Below are positions 33,740-42,954 of a stretch of 64,000 nt of DNA, piece by piece (the stretch's first letter is position 1; the number at the start of each line of letters is the position of its first letter). Below the pieces are notes generated by a model. It made no database searches. It worked only from the letters and a program-made list of their open reading frames with translations, and had not been told where the DNA came from. Made by a program: the position numbers and the translations under genes. The DNA comes from Bacteroidota bacterium (lineage in GTDB: Bacteria > Bacteroidota > Ignavibacteria > UBA10030 > SZUA-254): contig DATDFQ010000001.1 in assembly GCA_036522515.1 (NCBI GenBank), positions 1-64,000 on the forward strand, in the 5' to 3' direction.

Positions 33740-35968
33740 GTGTCTGACGATCCTGTGACCGGTCGAACAATCTCACATTATACGCTCCTCGAGCAGGTCG
33801 GCAAGGGAGGCATGGGAGAGGTCTATAAGGCCAGGGATGAACGGCTCGACCGCATCGTGGCCATCAAGTTCCTGACCGAAGAGCTTTCCGTCGACGGCGA
33901 CGAACGGCAACGCTTCTCGCTGGAGGCCCGCGCCGCTTCTGCGCTGAACCATTCCAACATCTGTACGATCCATGAGATCGACGAGGCGGATGGAAGAATG
34001 TTCATCGTGATGGAATTCATCGAGGGACAAAGCCTTCGCCGGAGAATCGAGGCAGGGGTTCTGCCGATCGCCGAGGCGGTGGGGATCGCGTTACAGGTTA
34101 CGGAAGGACTGCGCGCCGCCCACGGAAAAGGGATCGTCCACCGGGACATCAAGCCTGAGAACATCCTCATCACCGCCGGCGGGATCGCGAAGATTGCCGA
34201 CTTTGGACTCGCCCGGACGCAGGATCACCCCGTGGCTCCGGAGACAGAGAATGTCCCCGGCACCATCGCGTACATGGCCCCGGAACAACTCCTCGGAAAT
34301 CCTTCGGGACCTTTGGCCGATATCTGGTCCCTGGGCGTTGTGCTCTACGAGATGGTCGCGGGCCGGCGGCCGTTTCAGGGCGACTATGAGCAGGCGATCA
34401 TGTACTCGATTGTGAACGAAAGGCACCCTCCGGCGTCTGCGAGACGCCCGGATATTCCTTCCTCACTCGAGGAGATCATCGAGAGGTGTCTCAGGAAGGA
34501 TCCTGCCGAGCGCTTCCAGGAGACGGGTGCTCTTCTTGACGCGTTGCGGCGGATAAAAGAAAGCCCTGCAAACCCGCCGCCAGCGGCCTCGAAGTCGATC
34601 GCCATACTTCCATTCTCCGATCTCAGCCCGGAACAGGATAACAAGTACTTCAGCGACGGATTGACGGAGGAAATCATCGCAAATCTTTCGAGGCTCCGGA
34701 ATGTGAAGATCATTTCCCGCACTTCCGTGATGCAGTTCGAGCGCACGGGGAAAACGATGAAGCAGGTCGGCGCCGAGCTGGGCGTACAATATGTTCTCGA
34801 AGGGAGCGTGAGGAAAAGCGGTTCCGATCTCCGGATCACCGCACAGCTGGTAGACACCGGTCAGGATGCCTACCTTTGGTCCGAAAAATACAGCGGGACG
34901 ATGGGACAGATCTTCGATTTCCAGGAGGATGTCGCCGTCCGGATCGTGAAAGCCCTCAGGATGCGGTTGACGCCGATCGAGCGAAAGAACCTGAAGCGCA
35001 GGTCGACTCAGAATACCGAGGCGTACCAGCTCTACCTCAGAGGACGATTCTTCTGGAACAAGCGGACCAAGGAGTCCATTTTTACGGCAATCCGGTATTT
35101 TGAGGAGGCGATTCAAATCGACGAGACGTACGCGCTGGCATGGGCCGGGATTGCCGACTCCTACAATCTCCTGAGCGAGTATGAGAGTATTCCGCGGCAC
35201 GAGCTGTATCCGAAGGCGAGGGCTGCCGCGGACAGGGCGCTGGAGCTCGACAAGGGTCTGGCTGAAGCGCACACCTCTCTCGCGCTTTTGATCATGTTGA
35301 ATGAGCTCGACTGGGCAAACTCCGAAAAGGAATATAAGACTGCAATCCGGCTCAACCCCAATTACCCGACATCGCATCACTGGTATGCCGAGTGGCTGAT
35401 CTTTAATGGCCGGACCGGGGAAGCCCTGCGTGAAATCGCGAAGGCGGCGGAGTTGGATCCTCTCTCAGCGGCGATCCTGAAAGATCAGGGGTTAACACTC
35501 TACTATGCCCGTGATTACGACGCGGCGATCGAATACGCAAAAAAGTCCCTGGAGTTGGACCCGAATTTTAACACCGCGCACCGCCTTCTTTCACTCGCGT
35601 ACCAGGGGAAGAAAATGTTCGCGGAAGCCATTTCGGAGAACCGGCTCTGGGGAGAACTCCCGGATAACAGGAATGAGGCGTGGATCGCACTTGCTCAGTT
35701 GTACGCTGCATCCGGAAACCGGGCCGAGGCGTTGAAACTGATCGAGGGTTTGAATGAGGAGAACCTTACGGTCGGAAACCTGTTCCGTGGAATCGGCCTC
35801 GTCTATGCTTCTCTGGGTGAGGCCGACCTCGCGTTCACCTGGCTGGAGAAAAGCTTCGAACACAAGGCAGAGTCGCTCGCCAGTCTTAAAGTCGATCCCA
35901 AAGTGGACGGGCTTCGCAACGACCCCAGGTTCGCTTCTCTGATGAGAAAGGTGGGTCTCGAACCCTGA
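33740..35968 (+). CDS. Ser/Thr protein kinase fused to TolB-like and TPR domains (paralogue 1)
   Basis: This protein has 742 residues. The kinase domain (about 12-270) has all catalytic motifs: GKGGMGEVY glycine loop, Lys43 in VAIKF, HRDIKPEN (near 134), DFGLA (154) and YMAPEQ. A linker leads to a TolB-N-like domain (about 288-415: SIAILPFSDLSPEQDNKYFS, DGLTEEIIANLSRLRNVKII, VLEGSVRKSGSDLRITAQLV). Tetratricopeptide repeats (about 430-720) follow (YALAWAGIADSYNLL, FNTAHRLLSLAYQGKKMF). No membrane segment is seen, so it should be cytoplasmic. The kinase may phosphorylate proteins bound by its TPR part; no target is known. It begins at GTG. A T9SS protein gene follows 135 bases downstream. A paralogue is at 45587-47716. 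Confidence 0.92.
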   Translation: MSDDPVTGRTISHYTLLEQVGKGGMGEVYKARDERLDRIVAIKFLTEELSVDGDERQRFSLEARAASALNHSNICTIHEIDEADGRMFIVMEFIEGQSLRRRIEAGVLPIAEAVGIALQVTEGLRAAHGKGIVHRDIKPENILITAGGIAKIADFGLARTQDHPVAPETENVPGTIAYMAPEQLLGNPSGPLADIWSLGVVLYEMVAGRRPFQGDYEQAIMYSIVNERHPPASARRPDIPSSLEEIIERCLRKDPAERFQETGALLDALRRIKESPANPPPAASKSIAILPFSDLSPEQDNKYFSDGLTEEIIANLSRLRNVKIISRTSVMQFERTGKTMKQVGAELGVQYVLEGSVRKSGSDLRITAQLVDTGQDAYLWSEKYSGTMGQIFDFQEDVAVRIVKALRMRLTPIERKNLKRRSTQNTEAYQLYLRGRFFWNKRTKESIFTAIRYFEEAIQIDETYALAWAGIADSYNLLSEYESIPRHELYPKARAAADRALELDKGLAEAHTSLALLIMLNELDWANSEKEYKTAIRLNPNYPTSHHWYAEWLIFNGRTGEALREIAKAAELDPLSAAILKDQGLTLYYARDYDAAIEYAKKSLELDPNFNTAHRLLSLAYQGKKMFAEAISENRLWGELPDNRNEAWIALAQLYAASGNRAEALKLIEGLNEENLTVGNLFRGIGLVYASLGEADLAFTWLEKSFEHKAESLASLKVDPKVDGLRNDPRFASLMRKVGLEP

Positions 35969-36048
35969 GCCGAAAAAGCACCATCACTCTGTTGAATCCG
36001 TAAGGCTGTTTTGGACGGATCTCGGGTCAAGGGTAGGGTATCCCCCCA

Positions 36049-36077
36049 TTGACACTCCACACGTTAGTTCCTACCTT
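36049..36077 (+). promoter_or_regulatory. sigma-70-like promoter of the T9SS propeller gene
   Basis: TTGACA and TACCTT are separated by 17 bases. The predicted start at about 36084 leaves a leader of about 20 bases to GTG 36104. Confidence 0.4.
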
Positions 36078-36103
36078 GAGAAACACCCGAAGGGAATTCT
36101 TCC

Positions 36104-37807
36104 GTGAGTCGACCTGCCTCCATATGTATTCTGCTCCTCGCGTGCGTCGTCGCCGCATTCTCTCAGACGCAGCTCTGGGATCTTGCCCTTGGCGACAGAG
36201 ATAATCCCAACGACGGGTATCGGCTCGACAACGCCGGAAACGCATTCATAGCGACGCCGCATCTTACGAGAAAAATATCTCCCGGGGGATCGGAACTCTG
36301 GCAAAGGAACTTCGGCGGGTCGCTGGTCGTCGACGCTCTGGGAAATGTCTGTGTTCAGGACGGTGCGCAGGTGCGAAAGTATAGCCCGGCCGGAGATTCA
36401 CTCTGGACATACGATCTCGGCGCATGGGAGTGTGGGGAGGTATTTCAGTATTATCACCTTTCGCTTGATTTTGCCGGCAGGCTCTACATCTTCAACCAAT
36501 GCACGAAGGAACTCACGAAGTTATCCTCCGATGGCGTACGGCAGTGGACGGTGGTTCTTCCATTGTTCCGGATGCTCACCGATCGATTCGGGCACGCAGG
36601 CAGAATCCAGTTTGACCGCAATGGAAATGGCTACATTCCGTTCGAAGATCGCTTCACCGCCGCCTCCGGAGGGCCGGACCTGGTCGGGATGATGAAGGTG
36701 CGACCCGACGGATCGATTTCCTGGAGGACGACTTGGCCGAGTGATATCCGGTCCAACCAGGAGAACTTCACGACCGTGCGGTTCAAAGAATACAGCTGGG
36801 GGGTTACAAATGCGGTGGTCGATTCAAGCGGGAATTCCTATTTGGCGGGCACAGAGTTCCTCGAGGTCGACCGAAATTCTTCGATGGGTGAGTATCAGTC
36901 GGTCATCGGCCGATGGCGAATCACGCGGTTGAACACATTCGGCGAAGAGAACACGCGCATCATCAAAGGCCCCGGCAAGGTTGTCACCAGGACGCGGGTG
37001 GGGCGGGAGATAAGCACCACGGCGTTCAACGAGACCGCGGTCCATAATATCGCGCTGCGCGGCGATCAACTCCTTGTCTACGGGGCCATCGACGAGCGAA
37101 AGAGATCACGCGGCAGCATCGTCGGACTGCTCGTCCCCACAGTGGCGCAATTTAACGGTACCAGCACACACCCTGTATGGAAAACCAAACTTCCTCCGAA
37201 CAGGTTTGGGGCTCCGTGGGAACTGTTGCTCACCCATCCTTCAAAAGCGTTCTTCATTCCGTCGCAACTCAACACGATCCCGCCAGCCGCTCATCTGATC
37301 CGCATCGATACCGGCGGCGTGGCGCAAATCGCCTCGGAGGAATGGACCCCCGCCCAAACTCTGTTCGATTGGAGAACAGCATCCCTCGACGCCTCGGGCA
37401 ATCTGTTCGTCCTGGGGCTCGGCGAAGGGGGACTGCATCTGGTAAAGTATTCAAATACGACATTCTCTCCGCTTGCCGGAATGGAAGGATATCCATCGCG
37501 GCTTCCGGAGCCGGGTCTTTCAGGCTTCACTCTTTCGGGCAACTATCCCAATCCCTTCAACCCCGCTACAACGATTGAGTTTGCGCTCGAGCGGGATGCG
37601 CTTATCACGGCCAGGGTTTATAATACGCTCGGCCAGGAAGTAGCGGTCCTCGCTAACAAAGAGGAGTTTACGGAAGGCATCAATGATCTTGAATTTGACG
37701 CATCGAACCTCCCTTCCGGAGTGTACTACTGCAGGATTGTTGTGGAGGGCCTGGATGGAATGGGGATGCTTTACTCGAACGTGAAGAAGATGATGTTGGT
37801 AAAGTAA
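36104..37807 (+). CDS. exported beta-propeller-like protein with T9SS sorting domain
   Basis: This 567-residue protein has a signal peptide (ICILLLACVVAAFS). Residues about 25-460 contain repeated strands typical of SBBP/propeller-like surface proteins: LDNAGNAFIATPHLTRKISP, VDALGNVCVQDGAQVRKYSP, DLAGRLYIF-type and DSSGNSYLAGTEFL. The last 85 residues are a T9SS type-A sorting domain (SGNYPNPFNPATTIEFALER ... VYYCRIV ... KKMMLVK). It should be exported and attached to, or released from, the cell surface. It starts at GTG 36104; GAAGGGAA lies upstream, so GTG use is plausible. It may be co-regulated with the kinase before it. Substrate unknown. Confidence 0.85.
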   Translation: MSRPASICILLLACVVAAFSQTQLWDLALGDRDNPNDGYRLDNAGNAFIATPHLTRKISPGGSELWQRNFGGSLVVDALGNVCVQDGAQVRKYSPAGDSLWTYDLGAWECGEVFQYYHLSLDFAGRLYIFNQCTKELTKLSSDGVRQWTVVLPLFRMLTDRFGHAGRIQFDRNGNGYIPFEDRFTAASGGPDLVGMMKVRPDGSISWRTTWPSDIRSNQENFTTVRFKEYSWGVTNAVVDSSGNSYLAGTEFLEVDRNSSMGEYQSVIGRWRITRLNTFGEENTRIIKGPGKVVTRTRVGREISTTAFNETAVHNIALRGDQLLVYGAIDERKRSRGSIVGLLVPTVAQFNGTSTHPVWKTKLPPNRFGAPWELLLTHPSKAFFIPSQLNTIPPAAHLIRIDTGGVAQIASEEWTPAQTLFDWRTASLDASGNLFVLGLGEGGLHLVKYSNTTFSPLAGMEGYPSRLPEPGLSGFTLSGNYPNPFNPATTIEFALERDALITARVYNTLGQEVAVLANKEEFTEGINDLEFDASNLPSGVYYCRIVVEGLDGMGMLYSNVKKMMLVK

Positions 37808-37865
37808 GCGTCGGGAATCGTTCTGCTACTATAGCCGGCTCAGGCTCCGGGCAGGACGGTCCCTA

Positions 37866-38525
37866 TCACGGGTTCGACGCGTTGAATGCGATTGAGATCC
37901 GTTCTCCTTCTCCCCCAAACGGTTCCACCCGGTGTTCCAGCCAGGCGGGAAACATGATGAGAAGACCCGTGGCGGGAGTAAATGGAACGCCGACACCCGT
38001 GCCTACCCACGGCAGATCGATCCCCGGAGTTTCATACATCGCCACCGCCGGCCCACGGGGGTCGCGAAAATAAATTTGCCCGCCTTTCATCTCCGGGGGA
38101 ACGCTCACATAGTACGTTGCGGAGAGGAACGAGCCCGGGTGGCAATGGAGAACATTGGAGTCGCCCGCACGGTTCACGTTGATCCAACCCTCCAACCGGA
38201 AGGAATCCTTCTTCCTCTTATCCTGTTCCCGGAAGTGATTGAGAAATCCCTGCACATGTTGCTCCATGTATGCCCGGAAGTCATCCACAACAGGATCCTG
38301 CAGTTTGAAAAGGTCGTGCGCATAATGCCAGCCCCCGGCGTTCGTCCGTGTGGTGGCATTCCGGTCGTCGGCCATGAGTTTCCGGGTGAGGAGTATGAGA
38401 GATTCGTTGAGATGTTGCGGGCCCTCGTCGCAACGATAGATCCAGGTCGAGAAGAGCGGCACGACGCCGACTTTGATTCGCGGTTTTTCGGCGGGCGGTT
38501 TGATCATTGAATGGTTCTCAGCCAT
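37866..38525 (-). CDS. putative 2-oxoglutarate/Fe(II)-dependent oxygenase (TIGR02466 type)
   Basis: This 219-residue protein matches the small cupin-like oxygenase family that hydroxylates unknown substrates. Iron ligands are probably the histidines in LHCHPGSFLSATYYVSVP and in FPAWLEHRVEPFGG; an arginine in ERISIAFN would bind 2-oxoglutarate. NAGGWHYAHDLFKL and SFRLEGWINVNRAGDSN are also conserved in the family. It is cytoplasmic and has no signal peptide. It lies next to tRNA-Glu, reading in the same direction. The substrate is not known; homologues include proteins that act on amino acids or peptides. The start at ATG 38525 has GGAGGGAAC just upstream. Confidence 0.85.
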   Translation of the reverse strand: MAENHSMIKPPAEKPRIKVGVVPLFSTWIYRCDEGPQHLNESLILLTRKLMADDRNATTRTNAGGWHYAHDLFKLQDPVVDDFRAYMEQHVQGFLNHFREQDKRKKDSFRLEGWINVNRAGDSNVLHCHPGSFLSATYYVSVPPEMKGGQIYFRDPRGPAVAMYETPGIDLPWVGTGVGVPFTPATGLLIMFPAWLEHRVEPFGGEGERISIAFNASNP

Positions 38526-38568
38526 TGTTCCCTCCAGTTGTGGTTGACAGCCTATGTTGGAAAGAATG

Positions 38569-38640
38569 TAGCGCTAACGGGAATCGAACCCGTATTTGAG
38601 CCTTGAGAGGGCTCCGTCCTAACCGTTAGACGATAGCGCC
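38569..38640 (-). tRNA. tRNA-Glu (anticodon CTC)
   Basis: The 72-base minus-strand molecule folds as a full cloverleaf. The acceptor stem is GGCGCTA with TAGCGCT (one G-U), the D arm GTC/GAC, the anticodon stem GAGCC/GGCTC with loop CTCTCAA, and the T stem ACGGG/CCCGT with TTCGATT. The CCA end is not encoded. It reads GAG codons. Confidence 0.95.
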
Positions 38641-38715
38641 GGGATTTGGAGCAGGAAAGCAGTATAAACTTACTGTTTTTTTCCCTCCCATGCAATTAAG
38701 CATCCTTCCCGGTAC

Positions 38716-38845
38716 TGGCTGATTTTTCTCGCCTTCTCGTCCCGCGACCTGAAGGTCGCGGCTACCGATGCCTCGGGCTTGGTAGCCGCAGCCTTTAGGC
38801 TGCGGGTTTTCGGCTCGGCAGTAAAATCACCCACTACCTCCTTCC
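38716..38845. repeat. composite REP-like unit, second copy
   Basis: Type A palindrome at 38743-38760 and type B at 38787-38804 are separated by CTACCGATGCCTCGGGCTTG. The following CTCGGCAGT and CACCCACTACC resemble the tail of the copy at 30264-30395. It fills the gap between the tRNA and the RND gene. The 38526-38869 interval has no protein gene. Confidence 0.85.
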
Positions 38846-38869
38846 CCCGGGGAGACCGGCCTAACAGGA

Positions 38870-41800
38870 CTACCGGTTGCTTCGCCGGAACGACAACATC
38901 ATCGGAAGCGCGAAAAGGGTGAGGATCGTCGACATCGCAAAACCACCGATCACTGCGATGGCGAGGGGGCGCTGCATCTGAGCGCCGGCCCCGACTCCGA
39001 GCGCAAGGGGGAGGAGTGTCAGGATTGTCGCAAGGGCAGTCATGATGATCGGGCGAAGCCGCATTGTTCCAGCCGCAAGCAGTGCATCTACTTCCCCGGC
39101 TCCCCCATCGCGATATTTTCTCGCAAAGTGGACGTAGAAGATGCAGTTTTCGGCGACCGCCCCCACGATCAAAATCATGCCGACAAAGCTCGACACGTTG
39201 AAGGTGGAATTCGTAAGCCAGAGCGCGAAAAAGACGCCGGAGAGCGAGAGGAGCGTGAGCAAATAGATAACGCCGGTGATGAAAAACGATTCGAACTCGA
39301 TCAGGAGTACGATCCACACCAATAGCGATGCCGCAATCAGGACCATCAGCAATCCGCGGAATGATTCCTGCTGAGTCTGATAGAGACCTCCATAACTGAG
39401 CGTCACCCCCTGCGGTATGGTGAGATGCTTCCTCAGGCGGCTCTGAATATCCCCGATGGTCCCGCCCAGGTCCCGCCCGGAAATCCTCGAAGTCACGGCA
39501 ACCATCGGTTTCAGATTCTCCCTCTCGATCTCCGTCTGTCCGGGATCAGTCCTGATCGACGCCAGCGAACTCAGCTGAAATATTCCCCCGTTCGTAGAAT
39601 GAACACGGAGTGATCCAATCTTCTCCGGATCTTCCCGGTACTCATTGGGTAGGCGGACCCTGACGCCGATCAGTTTTTCGCCATGCTGAAGTTCTGTTGC
39701 GACGCTTCCCCGGATGTCGTTCTCAAGCTGCTGGACCAGATCTTCGACGGTGAGCCCGGCTCTGCCGATCGCTCGCCCGTCGGGGACGACGATGAGCGCG
39801 GGACCGCTGACGGTGATCCCGTCGAACACATCGACCACTCCGGGTACGTCGGTAATAATCGTGGCAATCTCCTTTGCGGTCTTTTCGATGAGCAGCTTGT
39901 CCGCTCCGAACACCTTGATTTCGATGGGCGAAGGGACGTTCGTCAGGTCGCCGACCAGGTCCTGAATTGCCTCGCCGAATTCAATTCTGAGGGCAGGTTG
40001 GGATGCCTCGATCTTGGAGCGAAGTTCATCCATGATCTCATCTGCTGACCGGTCTCGCTTCTCCTTAAGCTTGATCATTAAATCGCCGGTATTCGGCTCC
40101 GTAATAAAAAAACCTAGCTCTGTCCCGGTGCGACGAGAATAGGATTCAACTTCAGGCGTCTGCATGATCAGCTTCTCGACCTCCAGCATGATGCGATGTG
40201 TCTCGTCGAGTGAGCTTCCGGGTGGAGACCAGTAATCAAGGACGAAAGCGCCCTCATCCATTTCCGGCATGAAGCTGCTGCCGAGCGTTGTATAGAGATA
40301 CCCGCCCCCGGCCAGGAGAACGATCATCAACGGAACGATCAGAATCCGGCGCCGAATTAAGGAACCCAGCATGCGTTGGTAGAGCGGGTGTGAATGTGCT
40401 TTCAAATTGCCCCTCGCAACATCCCCCGGAGTGCCTCCAGACATCTTGAACCTGGATGCGAGGAGCGGTGCCACCAGCAACGACACGACGAACGAGACGA
40501 CCAGCGCGAAGATCATCGTGAGAGAGAGGGGCTTGAAAAACGAGCCGGCCACGCCCGAAAGGAATGCGAAAGGGATATGAATAACGATCGTGCTGGCGCT
40601 CGAACCGACGATCGCCGGAAACATTTCGGAGACCGACGACTGGGCCGCGCTGAGGAAGCTCTCCCGCTTCTCTTCGAAATGCCGGAAGATGTTCTCGACA
40701 ATGACGATCGTATCGTCGATGATAAGGCCGATTGCTGCCGCGATCCCTCCGAGCGTCATGATATTGAACGATTCGTTCAGCGTATGAAGCAGGAGGGCGG
40801 TGATGGAAACCGTAATGGGGATGATGATCGCGGCGATAAAAATCACCCGCCAGTTTTTCAGGAAGACCAGCAGAATGAGGATTGCAAGCACCACACCCAT
40901 CCCGATACTGTCCCGGACGGTCGCGAACGACTCCTGGATGATGTCGGACTGGTCGTAGAAGTTGCTGATCGTGACGTCGGAGGGTATTTGAGAGCGGAGG
41001 TCGGCGAGCATGCTCTTCACATCGTTTGAGATCTGCACCGTATTTCCGTCGGGCTGCTTGACGATGTTGATCAGGACAGCTTCCTTCCCGTCGCTCGTCA
41101 CGCGGATGTATTCGTCCTTTTCCGATGGTGCGACCGAGGCGAGCTCGCCCAAGAGGATCGGCGTGCTCCCGCGCGTGCCGACCACAATATCTCGCACCGC
41201 CTCAATCGAAACTTGACGGTTATCCACCAGAGTGAGGTAAAGGCGGTGACTCGCATCCACGAGCCCGACCGACTCAAGCAGATTCGTCTTGCGGAGCGCC
41301 TCCGAGACTTGAGTGATATCGAGATTGTATGCCAGGAGTTTCGCCGGGTCTGCGGTGACGAGGAACTCACGGGTTCTCCCGCCCACGATACGGGTCTGCG
41401 AAACTCCGTAGATGCGGCTCAACGCAGGGCGAATCGTGTACAGTGCGATATCCCGCAATTCCACAAGGCTCCGTTTGCCGGATGTGAGAGCATAGCCGAC
41501 GATTGGCAAAAAGGTCGCGTTCATTCTCTCGACAAGGATCGCGGCGCTAGCGGGCAGCTGGCTTCGCACTGAGGAGATTCTGGCCTGAAGTAACTGCTGC
41601 GAAAGGAGGATATCCGTGCCCCAGTTGAAATTGACGAAGATCTCCGAGGAGCCCCTCGTTGTCTTGGAGCGGACACTACTCACACCCGCAACTGAGTTCG
41701 CAGCCTCTTCGAGCGGCTTAGTCAACGTGACCATGATGCGTTCAGCCGGCTGATCTCCGTCGTCGACGATGATGGCAATTCTGGGGAAGGTGATGTCCGG

Positions 41801-41911
41801 AAAAATGGAGATCGGGAGGTTTAGCGCGGCGAGGACACCCGCGGCTGCAACTGCCGCGACAATGAAAAGAATCGCCCGCGGATGCCGGTGAGAAAAGCCG
41901 GTAATATTCAA
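38870..41911 (-). CDS. RND-family inner-membrane efflux transporter
   Basis: This 1013-residue pump has the usual two halves of six membrane helices with large periplasmic loops. The N-terminal helix (ILFIVAAVAAAGVLAAL), NLPISIFPDITFPRIAI, the proton-relay pair in GLIIDDTIVIVENIF (TM4), and the duplicated periplasmic docking segments are all present. The length and the DD pair fit the HAE-1/AcrB-like branch rather than a heavy-metal CzcA, but substrate cannot be read reliably. It moves solutes from periplasm or inner leaflet to the outside, powered by protons. It overlaps the adaptor gene by four bases, and the TolC gene is the first of the operon. Confidence 0.93.
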   Translation of the reverse strand: MNITGFSHRHPRAILFIVAAVAAAGVLAALNLPISIFPDITFPRIAIIVDDGDQPAERIMVTLTKPLEEAANSVAGVSSVRSKTTRGSSEIFVNFNWGTDILLSQQLLQARISSVRSQLPASAAILVERMNATFLPIVGYALTSGKRSLVELRDIALYTIRPALSRIYGVSQTRIVGGRTREFLVTADPAKLLAYNLDITQVSEALRKTNLLESVGLVDASHRLYLTLVDNRQVSIEAVRDIVVGTRGSTPILLGELASVAPSEKDEYIRVTSDGKEAVLINIVKQPDGNTVQISNDVKSMLADLRSQIPSDVTISNFYDQSDIIQESFATVRDSIGMGVVLAILILLVFLKNWRVIFIAAIIIPITVSITALLLHTLNESFNIMTLGGIAAAIGLIIDDTIVIVENIFRHFEEKRESFLSAAQSSVSEMFPAIVGSSASTIVIHIPFAFLSGVAGSFFKPLSLTMIFALVVSFVVSLLVAPLLASRFKMSGGTPGDVARGNLKAHSHPLYQRMLGSLIRRRILIVPLMIVLLAGGGYLYTTLGSSFMPEMDEGAFVLDYWSPPGSSLDETHRIMLEVEKLIMQTPEVESYSRRTGTELGFFITEPNTGDLMIKLKEKRDRSADEIMDELRSKIEASQPALRIEFGEAIQDLVGDLTNVPSPIEIKVFGADKLLIEKTAKEIATIITDVPGVVDVFDGITVSGPALIVVPDGRAIGRAGLTVEDLVQQLENDIRGSVATELQHGEKLIGVRVRLPNEYREDPEKIGSLRVHSTNGGIFQLSSLASIRTDPGQTEIERENLKPMVAVTSRISGRDLGGTIGDIQSRLRKHLTIPQGVTLSYGGLYQTQQESFRGLLMVLIAASLLVWIVLLIEFESFFITGVIYLLTLLSLSGVFFALWLTNSTFNVSSFVGMILIVGAVAENCIFYVHFARKYRDGGAGEVDALLAAGTMRLRPIIMTALATILTLLPLALGVGAGAQMQRPLAIAVIGGFAMSTILTLFALPMMLSFRRSNR

Positions 41912-42909
41912 CGGCGGATCCGCACTCTCGTTGAGTCGGGCAGGCCGTACTGCCCCTCGATGATGACGAGGCTTCCGGCGGAAAGATGAGAAGACGAGAC
42001 TTCAACGGTCGAATCCGTCGCGAGTCCCGTTTTTACTTCAATGGTATGGGCAAGCGAATCGGTGCCGACGATCATCAGGCTTGTCGTGTTATTCTCGTCG
42101 TTTTTCAGGAGCGCGGGTTTCGGGACGAGAAGAATATTCTTGTGTTCGCCGACGGAGATCGCCGCCTGCCCGAAGAGCGATCCCTCGAGATCGGGATTCG
42201 AAGCCGCAAAGGTGACCTGAACCGGTATCGATTGATCCCCCGGATTCACTTCCGGCTGGATCCTGTGAACGACCCCGGAATAGATCTTTCCCGGACGCGT
42301 TGTGAATGACATCGTCACTTGCTGGCCGAGCCGAACTCTGCTCGCAGAGGAGGGTGTCACCTGCGCGAGAAAAAGGAGGGACGCGGGATCGACGATGGTC
42401 GCGATGAGTTCGCCCTCCGCGACGACCTCCTGCTCGTTCTTGGCTTTGTCGCTGAAGATACCACCGGTGGGCGCGGTAATGTCGATCGTGTTCACGGTCT
42501 TCATCGCGAGGTCGAGCGACTTCTGTGCCTCCTCGCGCTGGGATTCCGTCGTTGCGGTCCGGAGCAACTGTTGAGCGCCGCTGATCGAAGCCTGCGATTC
42601 CTTGGTTCGGACTTGAGCGACGATCTCCCCCCGCTTCACCTCGTCGCCGTTATACAGCGTGCAACGGGTGATCAGCCCCGCGATGGGAGATCGGATCTGC
42701 GCCTCTACCCGGTACTGCGTGGCTCCGGAAACGGTGATGGTTTCGTCGATCCGTCCGCTCTTGACCACTGCAGTCCTGACATCGACCAGAGCTTCGGGAG
42801 TAGAATCGGTTTCCTCCCGTTTTGCGCAATCGGGGAGTAGTCCAATCAACAAAACAAAACTGAGCGCGACAAGCACCCGGATTCCACGAAGGATAGGTTC
42901 TTTTTTCAT
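41908..42909 (-). CDS. RND periplasmic adaptor (membrane-fusion lipoprotein)
   Basis: This 333-residue protein has a signal peptide ending in a probable lipid cysteine (LVALSFVLLIGLLPDC). The lipoyl half (RSPIAGLITRCTLYNGDEVK), a short alpha-hairpin (about 95-140), the second lipoyl half (TAPTGGIFSDKAKNEQEVVA) and the barrel/membrane-proximal domains (ASRVRLGQQVTMSF; LEGSLFGQAAISVGEHKN) are all in order. It bridges the pump at 38870 and the outer-membrane channel at 42955. The ATG of the pump overlaps its stop (ATGA at 41908-41911). The short hairpin suggests contact with a TolC-like channel through the tip only. Confidence 0.93.
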   Translation of the reverse strand: MKKEPILRGIRVLVALSFVLLIGLLPDCAKREETDSTPEALVDVRTAVVKSGRIDETITVSGATQYRVEAQIRSPIAGLITRCTLYNGDEVKRGEIVAQVRTKESQASISGAQQLLRTATTESQREEAQKSLDLAMKTVNTIDITAPTGGIFSDKAKNEQEVVAEGELIATIVDPASLLFLAQVTPSSASRVRLGQQVTMSFTTRPGKIYSGVVHRIQPEVNPGDQSIPVQVTFAASNPDLEGSLFGQAAISVGEHKNILLVPKPALLKNDENNTTSLMIVGTDSLAHTIEVKTGLATDSTVEVSSSHLSAGSLVIIEGQYGLPDSTRVRIRR

Positions 42910-42954
42910 TGGGGGTCTTACCGCGGGAATGTTGTCATTATCTCTCGAAGAACG